A DNA stretch of 64,000 nt from Mesomycoplasma lagogenitalium (GCF_029854295.1 NZ_CP122979.1:1-64000), one strand, 5' to 3'. Shown: positions 1 through 11,788, counted from the stretch's first letter. Notes: a model not told the origin generated them from the letters alone. A program made the numbers and translations.

Positions 1-62
1 TTTATATGTTATAAAAGATTTTTATATTCTGTTTTTTAAATTTTCATTTATTATTTAATATT

Positions 63-1439
63 ATGAATAAAAGCGACAATTCACTTAATAAAGATTTACC
101 AACAATAAATAAAAAAATGAACATCTTTTTCGAACAAAAAATCAAGGACACAATTCTTTTTTCATCCTTTTTTTCGAATTTAAAAATCGATTCTTTTTCA
201 GATGATGAAATTTACTTAGTTACTGACAATGAATTAACTCAACAAATGTTAGAAAACGATTATATGGATGTTGTAAAAGAATCGATAAAATCACTTTTTA
301 ATAAAAATATGTCAATTAAAATTTTGACCAAAAATCAAAAAAAAGAACAAAAAAATGCTATAAAATCTGAAAAAAATATTGACACAAAAAAAGCGTTTAA
401 ATCTAATTTGGTTTCTAAATTTAATTTTGATAATTGAATTCAAGGTTCGTTTAATAAAGATGTGTTAAGAGCATCAAAATCAATTTTAAACGGTGAAGAA
501 ATCGAATTCAATCCAATATTTATTCATTCCAATTCAGGAATGGGGAAAACTCATTTTTTACACGCTTTAGGCAACGAATTAAAAAAACAAAACAAAATCG
601 TTTATTACTTAAATCCTGATTTTTTTACTAATGAAATTGCTATGAATCTTAAGGAAAAAGATGTAGAGCAAGTAAATAATTTGATTTCATTTTTAAACAG
701 TGTTGATGTTTTGTTAATTGATGACATTCAAATGCTCGCAAATAGAAATAAGACTCTAGGAATTCTTTTTAATGTTATTAACACTTTGAATCAAAAAAAT
801 AAACAAATAATAATTTGCGCAGATAAAAAACCAGAAGAATTGGGAGGATTTGAAGAAAGGTTTATAACACGTTTTCAAGGTGGTTTGGTATTAGAAATAA
901 AATCTCCAACTAATGATGATTTGTTAAAAATTTTAAAATTTAAGATTCAACAACAAAAATTAAATATAGAAACATGAGAGAGCGAAGCATTTAATTTTAT
1001 TGTTAGAAACTTTTATAAATCAATCAGAGAATTGGAAGGTGCTATAAATAAAATTAAATTTTTCTCATCGGGTAGTCAGAAAAATATTAAATTTACCGAA
1101 ATTGTTGTTAATAACATTTTTAGAGATGCTAGTTTTTCTAAAAGTGAAATAACAAGCGACAGAATTGTTAATTGTGTTGCTAATTATTATAAAATAAAAG
1201 TGAATGAAATTGTTGGAAAAAGCAGAAAAAAAGAAATTGTTGTAGCTAGAAATATGTGTGTATTGATGCTGAGAGATATGCTTTCATACTCTTATGAAAA
1301 AATCGGAATGATTCTTGGTGGAAAAAATCACTCAACCATTTTAGCTTCTTATAAAAAAGTTGAAAATGAAAAAAAAGTTGCTCCTGATATTAAAAACGCA
1401 ATCATCAATATAAAAAATAAAATACAAAAAGCAACATAA
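63..1439 (+). CDS. dnaA: Chromosomal replication initiator protein DnaA
   Basis: 458 codons with TGA read as Trp. DnaA binds origin boxes and opens the duplex. The N-terminal ~90 residues form the helicase-loading domain, followed by a Lys-rich linker. The AAA+ core has Walker A (GMGKTH, about residue 158) and Walker B (LLIDDIQ). The C-terminal domain IV carries the DnaA signature GGKNHSTI. The length is typical for mycoplasmas. No clear Shine-Dalgarno precedes the ATG, and the upstream DNA is an AT-only stretch. dnaN follows in the same direction after 136 bp, the classic origin arrangement. Identification is by motif and synteny. Confidence 0.98.
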
Positions 1440-1575
1440 TTTAAAATGAATTTAAAACGATTAAAAGTGTGATTTTTCGCATAAAAAAACAATTAATAAC
1501 AAAATTAACAACATTTAATAATAATAATTTAAATAAATAAAATATAATAATAAATAAAAATAAAGGAAAAGATAA
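1440..1575. other. AT-rich dnaA-dnaN spacer, part of the probable oriC region
   Basis: This 136-bp spacer is almost entirely A/T. It contains TTAATAACA and TTAACAACA around 1492-1515, each a relaxed match to the DnaA box consensus TTATCCACA. It also has a TATAAT-like -10 and an AGGA Shine-Dalgarno in front of dnaN. Mycoplasma origins usually lie beside dnaA, but the region upstream of dnaA is cut off by the window edge, so the main box cluster may lie outside. The origin role is inferred. Confidence 0.45.
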
Positions 1576-2676
1576 ATGAAGTTTATAATTAGTAAAAAGA
1601 TTTTTGAAAAAGAATTTGATAGAGTTGGTACAGCTATTAATTCTATAAATTTTCTTAACTCTTTAAGAGGTATTTACATTGAATTAAAACAAGAAGGCTT
1701 ATATTTAACCGGAAGCGATGGAGAACTATCTATTAAAGGTTTTATAGAAAAAGATAATATACAACAAATTGTTGAACCAGGAGTTGTTTTAGTTAATTAT
1801 TATTTAATGAAAAATATAATTAAAAAAACATCAGGAATATTAGAATTTGAACTAAAAGATAAAAATCTTTCAATAAAAAATGATGATGATGTTTATAAAT
1901 TAAATGTTATGGATAATGAAGAATATCCACTAATTAATTTTGAATTTTTTGGTTCAAAAATTATAGTAAATTCCGATAATTTGCGCAATGCGGTTAAAAA
2001 CACCAGTTTCGCTGCAACTAGCGATAGTGTTGAGATGGTTTTTAATTGTTTAAATTTAGTAGCGAAAAACGGGCAATTAACAATTTCCGCTACCGATAGA
2101 TATAGAATTGCAGTTGAAACCATTTCAATTGCTTCTGATGCTGAATTCAATATATCTATAGTGGCAAAAAACTTTAAAGATTTTATACCTTCTGATTATC
2201 ATGGTGATATAGAAATTTATGTTGACAATAATAAGTTAGAAACAAAAATTGAAAATACCAGAATACAATGTAAAGTTTTAGATTTCCCTTATAAAGATTT
2301 ATCAAATGTTTTTCCTAGTTTGCAAGATTTAATTTATAAAATTGATATAGAAAAAAAAGATTTAATAGATCTCATTTCAAAAGCAACGGCAATTTCTAGT
2401 GATCTTCATTACAAATTAAAAATATTAGTTAATGAAAATGAGTTTAGTATGATTGGTGATAAGGAAGAAATGGGAACTATAAATGTTAAAACTAAAAATT
2501 TTAAATATCAAAGCAAAGAGCATGAAGTTTTTTTTGCCTTGAACCACAAATATTTAAAAGAAGCAATATCGGTTTTCGAAGGAAAAATTCATATGTTTGT
2601 TGATAAAAGCATTAAAAGAGTTTTTATAATTTCTCCTTCCAATACAAATAACAAACAGTTAATAGGGACAACTTAA
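1576..2676 (+). CDS. dnaN: DNA polymerase III beta sliding clamp
   Basis: 366 residues, the normal length for a three-domain bacterial clamp. The ring tethers the replicative polymerase PolC/DnaE to DNA. Recognition rests on position directly after dnaA, length, and clamp-like segments such as SATDRYRIAVE in the middle domain, which matches the family motif around ATDxxRL. An AGGA motif lies 9-12 bases before the ATG. The gene is closely followed by an S4-domain gene, 18 bp downstream, suggesting one transcript. Confidence 0.95.
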   Translation: MKFIISKKIFEKEFDRVGTAINSINFLNSLRGIYIELKQEGLYLTGSDGELSIKGFIEKDNIQQIVEPGVVLVNYYLMKNIIKKTSGILEFELKDKNLSIKNDDDVYKLNVMDNEEYPLINFEFFGSKIIVNSDNLRNAVKNTSFAATSDSVEMVFNCLNLVAKNGQLTISATDRYRIAVETISIASDAEFNISIVAKNFKDFIPSDYHGDIEIYVDNNKLETKIENTRIQCKVLDFPYKDLSNVFPSLQDLIYKIDIEKKDLIDLISKATAISSDLHYKLKILVNENEFSMIGDKEEMGTINVKTKNFKYQSKEHEVFFALNHKYLKEAISVFEGKIHMFVDKSIKRVFIISPSNTNNKQLIGTT

Positions 2677-2694
2677 TAGACAATAGGGAGAAAA

Positions 2695-2907
2695 ATGAAA
2701 GTAGAAATAGTTGGTGAATTTATTAAATTAAGTCAATTTTTAAAAAAAATAAAAATAATTGATTCTGGCGGAGAGGCTAAAAATTTTCTTTTAAGACACG
2801 AAGTAACTATCAATGGTCAAAAAAGCGAATCAAGAGGTTCTAAAATTAAAATAGGCGATGTTGTCTGAGTTGATAAAGAAGTTTATTATATAATAGCAGC
2901 GGAATAA
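2695..2907 (+). CDS. yaaA: S4-domain RNA-binding protein, YaaA/RlbA type
   Basis: 70 residues, almost entirely a single S4 RNA-binding domain. The pattern runs FIKLSQFLKK, then GGEAKNFLL, then VTINGQ and GSKIKIGD. Small S4 proteins in the slot after dnaN are widespread in Firmicutes and mollicutes (YaaA of Bacillus subtilis), and a role in ribosome assembly has been proposed there. One TGA is read as Trp. A GGGAG Shine-Dalgarno lies just before the ATG. The domain call is firm; the function is inferred from synteny. Confidence 0.85.
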
Positions 2908-2963
2908 GGTAGAAGTTTTAAAACTTCTTTCTTTTTTATTAGCAAAAAGGTAGAAAGAGGAAA

Positions 2964-4781
2964 ATGAAAAAATATGATGCAATCGTAGTTGGTGGAGGAC
3001 ACGCTGGAATTGAAGCGACATTCGCTCTAGCTAAACAAAAATTTAATGTTTTATTAGTTACTTTGGATAAAAATAAATTAGCTTCAATGCCTTGTAACCC
3101 TTCGATAGGAGGACCTGCTAAAGGAATTATAACAAGAGAAATTGATGCATTAGGTGGAATGCAAGGTGTTTTTGCTGACCAAGCGATGATTCAAATTAAA
3201 ATGTTAAACGAGTCTAGAGGGCCTGCTGTTAGAGCGATAAGAGCACAAATAGATAAAGATAAATATTCTAAAATTGTTCTAGATGCAGTTCAAAAAAATC
3301 CTTTTATAACAATAAAAGAATCGATTGTTGATAAATTAATTGATGAAAATGGTTTTGTAAAAGGTGTTGAGCTTGAAAACGGGGAAATTTATTATGCAAA
3401 TGCAATAATAATTACAACTGGAACTTATATGGATTCTAGAGTTTTAAGAGGAGATGTTGTTGAAAAAACAGGACCAGATGGTCAAAAAACATCATCAAAA
3501 TTATCTAATTATTTAAACGAAAACGGTTTTGAAATAATTAGATTAAAAACAGGAACACCACCTAGGATTTGAACTGATTCAATCGACTTTTCTGAAGTTG
3601 ACGAAGAAATATTGGAAAACAAATTATTAAACTTTAGTTTTAAATCTAAAAAAATATTAGATAAACAAATTCACTGTTATTTAACATACACAACTAAAGA
3701 AACGCATAAAATAATTTTAGAAAATTTAGATAAATCCAGTATGTATTCAGGATTGATAGATGGAATAGGTCCTAGATATTGCCCTTCTGTTGAAGATAAA
3801 ATAGTAAGATTTAAAGACAAAGAAAGACATCAAATATTTTTTGAACCAGAAACAGCAAAAGGTGATTTAATGTATATAAACGGATTATCAACTTCGATGC
3901 CTGTAGATGTTCAAATACAAATGATTAAATCGATTCCGGGATTAAAAAATGCAAGAGTTGCTAAATGAGCATATGCTATTGAATATGATGCCATCAATCC
4001 TTTACAACTTAAAAAGAGTTTGGAATCTAAAATCCTTTCTGGTTTATTTTTAGCTGGACAAATAAACGGAACTAGCGGATATGAGGAAGCGGCGGGACAA
4101 GGGTTAATCGCCGGAATAAATGCTGCTCAATTTTTAAAAAAACAAGAACCAATTGAAATTTTAAGAAGTGAAGGATATATAGGCGTTTTAATTGATGATT
4201 TAGTCACAAAAGGAACACAAGAGCCATATAGAATGCTAACTTCAAGAGCTGAATATCGTTTATTATTAAGAAATGATAACGCTGATATTCGAATGGCAGA
4301 ATATGCTTATAAATCACAGATGATTAGTGAAAGCGAATATTTAAAAATAAAAGAAAAATATTTAAAAATTACACAAAAAATTGAAGAATTAAAAAATGAT
4401 TTTGTTTCTGCTAAAAGCGATATAGGAATTAAATATAATGCATTAAATGGACAATCAAAATTGCAACTAATTTCAAGACCTGATGTCGATTATAATGATA
4501 TTATTAATGATTTTGAATATGGTTATGAAGTTATGGTGACTACCCGCTTGGAAGGGTATATTCAAAAACAAATTAATGAAGCTCAAAAAATGATCAGACT
4601 AGAGAAACTAAAATTACCTGAAAATTTAAATTATAATGAAATTGAAAATTTAGCAAGCGAAGCAAGAGATAAATTAAAAAAAGTAAAACCAACAACCATT
4701 GGACAAGCATCAAGAATTAGCGGAATTAACCCTTCTGATATTCAAATGTTGATGTTTTATTTAAATACAAGAAGAAAATAA
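2964..4781 (+). CDS. mnmG: tRNA uridine-5-carboxymethylaminomethyl modification enzyme MnmG (GidA)
   Basis: 605 residues. The protein starts with an FAD-binding Rossmann motif ([11 protein letters not shown]) and has the family signatures GGPAKGI with the preceding [17 protein letters not shown], and the later [16 protein letters not shown]. With MnmE it installs the cmnm5 group at tRNA wobble U34 using FAD and methylene-tetrahydrofolate. Two TGA codons are decoded as Trp. rlmH starts 2 bp after the stop, indicating translational coupling between two RNA-modification genes. Confidence 0.97.
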
Positions 4782-4783
4782 AA

Positions 4784-5215
4784 ATGAAAATAACAATTGT
4801 AGCAGTAGGTAATTTACAATTTAAATATCTAAATTTACTTGAAGAATATATAAAAAAAATTACTTTTTTTTCAAAAATTAATATAATTGAAATTAAGGAA
4901 ATAAATGAAACTAATATTAATTTAAAAATTCAAAAAGAAACAGAAAAAATATTAGAAAGTATTCCAAAAAACAATTATGTAATACTTTGTTCATTAAGTG
5001 GCAAGCAATATAATTCTCAGGAATTTGTCTCTTTTTTTGACAAAAGTAATATCACATTTGTTATTGGAGGTTCTAACGGTGTTGATGAAACTAAATTTGA
5101 AAACAAAATTTGCTTTTCAAAAATGACATTTCCGCATCAACTATTTAGAATATTTTTAGTTGAACAAATATATCGTGCTTTTTCAATTAAAAACAATATA
5201 AAATATCATAAATAA
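4784..5215 (+). CDS. rlmH: 23S rRNA (pseudouridine1915-N3)-methyltransferase RlmH
   Basis: 143 residues, slightly shorter than the ~156 typical of the family. SPOUT-fold signatures are present: LSGKQYNSQEF for the substrate loop and FVIGGSNGVDE for the S-adenosylmethionine-binding knot. A C-terminal RIFLVEQIYRAF matches the family's LLxEQIYRA segment. It methylates pseudouridine 1915 in helix 69 of 23S rRNA. It lies directly after mnmG and 9 bp before the M13 peptidase gene, in the same orientation. Confidence 0.93.
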   Translation: MKITIVAVGNLQFKYLNLLEEYIKKITFFSKINIIEIKEINETNINLKIQKETEKILESIPKNNYVILCSLSGKQYNSQEFVSFFDKSNITFVIGGSNGVDETKFENKICFSKMTFPHQLFRIFLVEQIYRAFSIKNNIKYHK

Positions 5216-5224
5216 GGAGAAAAA

Positions 5225-7129
5225 ATGAATAAAAAAATTAAAGACGATTTTTATGAATATATTAACGAGCAGTGATTAAAAACTGCAAAAATACCTGACG
5301 ATAGATCTTCTATTGGTTCGTTTGTTGAGATGGATTTGGAACTAGAAAAATTATTAAAAGGTCTTGTTTCTAAGTGACACCAAGACAATTCTTCAATACC
5401 TAACGATCCGTTAATTCACGAATATGTAAAATTTTATTCGATGATTTTAAATACAAAAAAAAGAGACGAACTAGGATGAGAACCAGTAAGAAACTTTTTA
5501 TCTAAAATTGAAAATTTAAAAAATTTTAGCCAAATCCAAAATGCTAATAAAGATTTTTGAATTAACTACAACTTTTTACCTTTTTCATTATCTATAGATG
5601 AAGATTTTGCAAATAGCGAAAGAAGAATTGTTTGGATTTCAGAAGATTCAACAATATTACCTTCAACAAAAACATATGAAAATCAAGAAGAAAAAGAAAG
5701 ATTATTAACTGTATGAAAAAATATGGTTAAAGAATTACTTTTAAGTTATGGAAAAAACGAACAAGAAAGTGAAAAAATTATTCAAAACTCAATTCAATTC
5801 GACGAGTTATATAAAAACTATGTATTAACTCCTGAAGAGGCGGCTGACTATGTTTCTTTATATAATTTAAAACAAAGAAATGAAGTTAACAAATATTCTA
5901 AAAACTTTAATTTTTTAGAAATTATTGATAGATTTGTAGGTCAAGAAGTAACTGAAGTTTCAATATTGAATGAAAGATTTTTTAAAAATTTTGATTTAAT
6001 TTTTAGCGAAGAAAATTTTGAAAAATATAAAGATTTACTATTTGTAAAAAATCTTTTATCAACAACAACTTTTTTAACCGAACAAATTAGAGAAGTTGCT
6101 AACAAGTTTTCAAAAGCAGTGACTTCGATTGAAAAAACCAGAACATTAGAAGATTTTGCTTATGATAAAACTAACACATTTTTTTCAATGCCTTTAGGAA
6201 TGTTTTATGCTAAAGAATATTTTGGAGAAAATTCTAAAAAAAATATTGAGCATATGATTGAAAATATGGTTAAAGTTTATACAAAAAGACTTTCTGAAAA
6301 CGATTGACTATCAAAAGAAACAATAGAAAAAGCAATTGCAAAAATTTCAAAATTAAAATTTATGATTGGTTATCCAGAAATAATCAGACCTTATTATAAT
6401 AAATTCAAAGTTTTGGGATACGAACAAGGAGGAAATTTATTTACTAACGCTCTGAAATTTAGTGAAGAAATTTCTAAATATAAAATTTCTCTTTATCATA
6501 AAGATGAAGATAAAAGATATTGATCAATGTCGCCTGCACAAATAAATGCTTACTATCATCCAATAAAAAATCAAATGGTATTTCCAGCGGCAATTTTAAA
6601 TTTCCCTTTTTATAAATACGATCGTTGTTCATCAGCTAATTATGGAGGTATTGGAGCAGTTATTGCTCATGAAATATCACATGCTTTTGACAACAATGGT
6701 TCGCAATTCGACGAAAACGGACAATTAAATAATTGATGAACAGAAAAAGATAAAAGCGAATTTTTAAAAAGAACAGAAGCAGTTATTAAATTATACGATC
6801 AAAGAGAAACAGAATTTGGAAAGGTTAATGGAAAATTAACTGTATCAGAAAATATTGCAGATTTAGGTGGTTTTGAATGTGCATTAGAAGCTGCAAAAAT
6901 GGAAAAAGACTTTAATCCAGAAGAATTATTTAAAAGTTGAGCAACCATTTGAAGATCCATTTATCGTGAAGGTGCAGCTAAAAGACAATTGGAAACTGAC
7001 GTTCACTCTCCAACTAAAATTAGAGCAAATGTTGTTTTAGCAAATAACGAATTATTTGCACAAACATATGAAATTACTGAAAATGATAAAATGTACATTC
7101 CAAAAGAAAATAAAGTAAAAATTTGATAA
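5225..7129 (+). CDS. pepO: M13-family zinc metallopeptidase (PepO/neprilysin-like)
   Basis: 634 residues after reading several TGA codons as Trp. The zinc site is HEISH (about residue 480), followed by the family's FDNNGSQFD. The third ligand lies in ENIADLGG, and NAYYHPIKNQMVFPAAIL precedes the active site, as in M13 enzymes. There is no signal peptide or lipobox, so the enzyme is probably cytoplasmic like lactic-acid-bacterial PepO, cutting imported oligopeptides. A strong AAGGAG Shine-Dalgarno precedes the ATG. It ends the dnaA-side gene run and is followed by a terminator. Confidence 0.93.
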
Positions 7130-7148
7130 ATTAATTCATATATAAAAA

Positions 7149-7177
7149 GGACTACTTAAAATTTAAGTAGTCTTTAT
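7149..7177 (+). terminator. Rho-independent terminator after pepO
   Basis: The inverted repeat GGACTACTTAAA / TTTAAGTAGTC closes a short loop and is followed by a weak T-run (TTTATATT). It sits 20 bp after the pepO stop. It could also serve the convergent minus-strand gene, whose stop is at 7226. Confidence 0.75.
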
Positions 7178-7225
7178 ATTGTCTTATGATGATTATCAAT
7201 AATTTTAGTTCATTATTTAAAACTA

Positions 7226-8167
7226 TTACATTTTATCATTCATATTTAAATTTTCATAAACTATTTTAAAAACAACTTTTTTAATGACTAATCCTCTTAA
7301 AATTGAAAATAAAGCAAAAAATACAAAAAATAAAGCGATATATAATGCATTAAATGATTGTAAATTATATTTATATGTATAATTTTCCAAAAAGTTTAGT
7401 GATTCAACATTGATTATTACTAAGAAAAACAAAAATAGAATTCATATCATTCATGTAATTATTGTATTGATCAACAAAATAGCATCGATTTTTTTAACTA
7501 TTTTATTTGATAAAAAATCTTTTGTTTTTTGTATTAATAGAGAACAAAAAACAGAATAATTAAATATTCAAAAAACAGTAACTATTTGTTGAATTAAAAT
7601 AAATCCTTTATTATCATTGAAAAAGTCAATGTTTTCATCAACTTCATTATATTTATCAGCGTTTTTGTCAAAAAAATCAATAGAAATTTTACTACTTTTT
7701 TTGTTTTTAATTCTATTTATTATTATTTTTATTTCTTCATCTTGATAATTAAATTCTAAATTACTTTTATATTTTTTATTAATTAATTTCATTTCTTTTA
7801 AAAAAAGCAAATACATCAAATATGCTAATAAATTTAAAAGTAACAAAACAATAGAAACGGATAAAATAATTATTTGATTTAAACTGATTAAAAACGTTAT
7901 TGTAATAAATAATATGAAAAAAATAAAAATTATAAAAGTTGGCATTAATATTGAAATAACTATTTGATTAATTTTAAATGCTATTTTTTTGTTTTCTTTT
8001 ATTTTAACCAAAAAGAAGTTTCAAAAAATAAAACAAAATATAAAAGAACCAAATATTGGTAAATAAATTCATTTAGTAAATTTTATTTTAGAAAAATTAA
8101 TTAAATGATATTGTTCTACTTTCAGTTCATTATTTTCAAAAAAGGATTTTAAATATTTTTTAAACAT
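7226..8167 (-). CDS. Predicted multi-span membrane protein, unknown function
   Basis: 313 residues with TGA as Trp. I see roughly six hydrophobic segments in pairs: about residues 32-50, two long ones around 65-115, and two or three near the C-terminus. A Lys/Asp/Asn-rich cytosolic stretch (about 120-190) separates them. No recognised domain. Its ATG overlaps the end of the small upstream gene by 8 bp, so the two are probably translated together. The paired-helix layout recalls transporter accessory proteins, but nothing in the sequence assigns a function. Confidence 0.75.
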
Positions 8168-8342
8168 ATGTACCTTTATAAAATTTTTTTAATATTTTAT
8201 CAATTAAAAATTTTATGTTGTTATTCAAATTACTTTCTATTTTATTTATTTGTTTTTTATTTTTACTTGATAAAGTTGCAGATAAATCTATATCTTTTTC
8301 ATAATTTATGTTTTTTGAATAAAAAAGCATTTTTTCCTCCAT
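8160..8342 (-). CDS. Small hypothetical protein
   Basis: 60 residues, Lys/Asn/Ile-rich and without a membrane segment, overlapping the start of the next gene by 8 bp. Two starts are possible. The ATG at 8342 has AAAGGA upstream. The ATG four codons later (8330) has a perfect GGAGG five bases ahead, and that GGAGG is itself codons 2-3 of the longer form. The second start looks stronger. Function unknown; the overlap with a membrane-protein gene is the main support that it is real. Confidence 0.5.
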   Translation of the reverse strand: MEEKMLFYSKNINYEKDIDLSATLSSKNKKQINKIESNLNNNIKFLIDKILKKFYKGTYV

Positions 8343-8434
8343 ACTTTTTCCTTTCTATATTATTATCATATAAAATAAAATTAAAAATATTTATATGATA
8401 ATTTTAATTAACTAATTATAAAAATAAATAAAAA

Positions 8435-8512
8435 ACCACCGAACATAGCACTTCTCGATGTGGCTGCTTCATTTCTGTCCTGACCAGGTTACAAGGTTTC
8501 TATTTCGATGGC
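8435..8512 (-). ncRNA. ffs: Signal recognition particle RNA (4.5S/scRNA type)
   Basis: Read on the minus strand, the region carries the conserved domain IV motif CUGGUCAGGACAGAAAUGAAGCAGCCA (positions about 8461-8487). Nine bases at the 5' end (GCCAUCGAA) pair with UUCGGUGGU at the 3' end, defining a ~78-nt hairpin RNA. A TATAAT box (8519-8524) ends six bases before the predicted 5' end, and a U-run follows the 3' end. It binds Ffh to target membrane proteins. Confidence 0.93.
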
Positions 8513-8592
8513 TATTTAATTATAAACTTTTTTTACAATTATTTAAAAAATTTTTTATAATTATATATAAAATAATAATAAAGGAGGAGTGG

Positions 8593-9609
8593 ATGACTTT
8601 TTTCACCTGACGAAGAAATGTTGCCAGTTTTGAAGAATCGAAGATTATTTTCTATTTATTTTTTGCATTAGTATTATTTTCAGTATTGATTTTATGAATT
8701 TATCGTGAAAAAATAAATAATTATTTTAATCAAAAAAATAAAACAAAATTTCTATTTAACAAATTGACTGTTGAACAAATTTTTATTGTAATCGGATCTA
8801 TCGCTTTATTCTTCTGTTTTTATAGAATAATTATTTTGATTATAAGTGATTATCCTTGAAAATGAGAATTATTACCGTTACATATGTGTAGATTTTTTAT
8901 TTTTCTGCTTTCATTTTTATATATATTTAAAAGAGGATATTTAGTTAAATATTTTAGTATATTAGCAATTTTAGGCGGTATTGTTGGATTTGCTTTTGCT
9001 AACATAGGAATTGTTGAAGAATTTATTAAAGGAGATAGAATATATAATTCATTTGTTCCAGGAACTAGAGAATACGAGCGGGCAGGTATGAATGTAGGAT
9101 ATGATACAAGGGAAATGTGAGATTTTGCCCTATCTCATGGATTTGTTATTTTTATGCCTGTGTTTACCCATATTGTTTACGGGAAAAAAGCACAATTAAC
9201 ACTTTATTCATTAACTAGAGGATTAATTTTTCTTTTTATAATTGGAATATTAACATTCTTTTTAAATTGAATATTAAATGCTGTTGCTGAAAATACCGAT
9301 AATGCCAAATTAAAAATTTCTTTAAATGCAAACTGACTTTATTTAGGAAAAGACGGAATTAATACACTGGGAATTTTGACTCAATGACCATATGCATTAA
9401 TTACATTTTCATTTTTAATTCCAGCGGTTTTATATTTAAGTTATTTCTTTTATATCTTTTTAATTTCGTTTAAATTTAAATTTAATAAATATAATATTGT
9501 TAATAAAATAAAAGTTTTAAAATATAAAAAAATTTTAAGAGAAACAAATGAAAATATTTCATGAAAAAGCGCTTTTATTTTTAATGCAAAAAAAGCAAAA
9601 TTAAATTAA
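8593..9609 (+). CDS. YwaF/TMEM164-family integral membrane protein (TIGR02206-like)
   Basis: 338 residues with about seven to eight membrane helices. The LPLHMCR motif near residue 96 and a later SHGFVIFMP segment match the His/Cys and His signatures of the YwaF family. I considered prolipoprotein diacylglyceryl transferase, but its HxxQLYEA-type motif is absent. The start follows a strong AAGGAGG. YwaF has no settled bacterial function; eukaryotic TMEM164 has been linked to lipid acyl transfer, so a lipid-related role is only a suggestion. Confidence 0.72.
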
Positions 9610-9628
9610 TACAGACATCAAAATAAAT

Positions 9629-9668
9629 AAAAAATAGACCACAGTAAAATGTGTTCTATTTTTTATTT
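9629..9668. terminator. Bidirectional terminator between convergent genes
   Basis: The stem AAAATAGA-CACA / TGTG-TCTATTTT has A-rich and T-rich flanks, so it yields a hairpin plus U-run in both directions. It sits between the YwaF-type gene (plus) and ldhA (minus), whose stop is at 9700. Confidence 0.8.
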
Positions 9669-9699
9669 ATATCGAGTATATTTTTTTCTTAAATTTATT

Positions 9700-10695
9700 T
9701 TAAACTTTATTTTTAGAATCATTTGTTGTTAAAAAATCATTTAAATTATCAAAAGAAGTTTCGACCATATTAGCGACTGCTTCATCAGTATAAGAACCGA
9801 TATGAGGAGTTACAACAAAACGAGGATAATATTCCATTAATTTTGCAACGGTGCTATTTGGAACTTTGCTTTCATGTTTTTTAAAAAATATTTCAGATTC
9901 TTTGTTGAAAACATCGGTTGCTATAGCACTTAATTTATTTGTTTCTAAAGCTCATAATAACGCTTCTTCATCTTGAATTTGCCCTCTTGCGGTGTTGATT
10001 AAAATAGAATTATCTTTCATTTTTTCAATGAATTCTTTATTAATCATTTTGTCATTTTGACCTTTAATATATGGAATATGGAAGGAAATGATATCAGATT
10101 TTGCTAGTAGATTATCTAAGTCAGTGTACTCTAAAACTTCTTTCGCTTTTTCATTTGGATAAATATCATATCCATAAACTTTTGCACCAACAGATTTAAA
10201 AAAATGAGCTGTTCAATATCCGATTTTTCCTGTACCTATAACTCCAACTGTTGTGTTTTTAAATTCTCTAGCAAATCCAAATGCATCTACTGTAAAATCG
10301 TTATTTTTTCCTTTATCAGCAAAATGCAATGTTTTTCTGTTAAGCATTAATGCCATAGAAAAAGCTAATTCAGAAATTGCAGTTGGAGAATATGAAGGAA
10401 CTCTTGCTGATTTAATATCCAATTCTTTCATTCTTTTTAAATCTAAATGGTCTGTTCCAACGGTTCTTGTTAAAAGATATTTAATTCCAAATGAATTAAC
10501 TTTTTCAACAACAGCAGCTGTAACTTTATCACTAGCTCTTGTTATTATTGCATCAAATCCTTTTACTGAATCGACAGTTTCCTCTGTTAAAGCGTTTGAA
10601 CGTAATTCTAATTCATATCCATATTTATTAAATTTATGAAAGATTGGTTCTTCAACTTTTCTTACACCAAAACAAATAACTTTTATTTTTTTCAT
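9700..10695 (-). CDS. ldhA: D-lactate dehydrogenase (2-hydroxyacid dehydrogenase family)
   Basis: 331 residues, the standard size for D-LDH. The NAD-binding GVIGTGKIG motif sits mid-protein. Catalytic regions NTARGQ (Arg), the Asp/Glu segment ATDVF, and TPHIGSYT (His) are all present. It reduces pyruvate to D-lactate, regenerating NAD+. I chose the ATG at 10695, which has GGAG at a workable distance, over an in-frame ATG 18 bp upstream inside the preceding gene. The transporter gene ends 1 bp before, so the two are co-transcribed and the pair may couple lactate or malate flux. Confidence 0.9.
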
Positions 10696-10696
10696 A

Positions 10697-11788
10697 TTAA
10701 AATGCTGCTCCACAAATTAAAATTCAAATTGGCATTATTATAATTGCTAAAAGCGTTGAAAGAGCTGAACATTGAGCAGAATATGTTTCTTGCATTTTGT
10801 ATTTCATTGAATAAGCAATAACAACAGTTGCTGGTGGAACTGCTGCATAAATAACCATCGCTCCAGCCACACCTGGTGTTACTTTTCCATATTTTACAAA
10901 AGGTAACATTACTAAAAACATAATCGCAGGAATTACTATTAATTTAGCAAAACAAAATAGTCAAACTTGAACACTAGAAACAGCTTGTTTTAATGGTGTT
11001 GCAGCTAGTGTCATACCAATTGTAATTCAAATTAATGGTGAAGCTAAAGAACCTAAAGTTTGGAAAATTTTATGAATTGCAGGTAATGTTGTCTTCAATT
11101 CGAATCATCCAACATATTTAGTTTCATTTACTTTTCATGTTCCACCTGGAATTAATTGACTTAATCAGAAAATCAATCCTAAAAAAGTTGCAATAACGAT
11201 TGGATTTAATAAAGCAGTTTTTATTGATTTAGTAAAGTTTTCTTTATTAAATTTTAATCTTGCCATTAACATAAAACATAATGAATATAAGAAAATTCTG
11301 TAAGGAATATTTCAAATATTAGCTGCTAAAATTCCTGTATTACCATAAACTGCTTGAATTATTGGTTGACCAAAAAATGTTGTTGAACCAAAAATAAGCA
11401 TCATTCAAATAACTAGTGCTTTTGATTCAGTTACATTTTCTCCCCCAATTTTCTTTGCTAGTTTAGTTTTCGCAAGAGCAACTGTCCCGAACTTAACTCA
11501 TAAAAGAGCTATTGCATTTAACAAAATATAAAATGCAAATGAAATTGCTAAAATTATACTTTGTTCGATTAATGAATCGATTGTAATAGTATTCATAAAT
11601 CCACTAAATGCTAATGCAGGTAGCGCAATTAGCAATACTATTTGATTTATAATACCCTTTCCTTCTTGTTTTAATAATTTAAATTTTGTTAAACCATAAC
11701 CTAATGCAATGATTCCGATTGAGGCTATAATAGCACCTCAAAGTCCTTGATTAGATAAAGTTAATTTAAGTTGTGATAAAAGATCCAC
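10697..11788 (-). CDS. AEC-family (auxin efflux carrier / malate permease-like) transporter
   Basis: 363 residues with about ten hydrophobic helices arranged as two halves. The C-terminal half holds the AEC-like VIYAAVPPATVVIAYSMKY segment. A GTG start at 11788 follows AGGGG; another GTG lies two codons upstream. AEC proteins in lactic acid bacteria move malate, citrate or lactate. Adjacency to D-lactate dehydrogenase, 1 bp downstream, suggests an organic-acid substrate tied to fermentation. Family assignment is fairly firm; the substrate is inferred. Confidence 0.82.

Noticed and set aside
8160-8398. Plus-strand reading frame opposite the small gene at 8160-8342
   Set aside because: It has no Shine-Dalgarno, is a hydrophobic mirror of A/T-rich coding DNA, and overlaps better-supported minus-strand genes.
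8593-9609. Membrane protein as prolipoprotein diacylglyceryl transferase (lgt)
   Set aside because: The Lgt signature residues are not present; the LPLHMCR motif fits the YwaF/TMEM164 family better.
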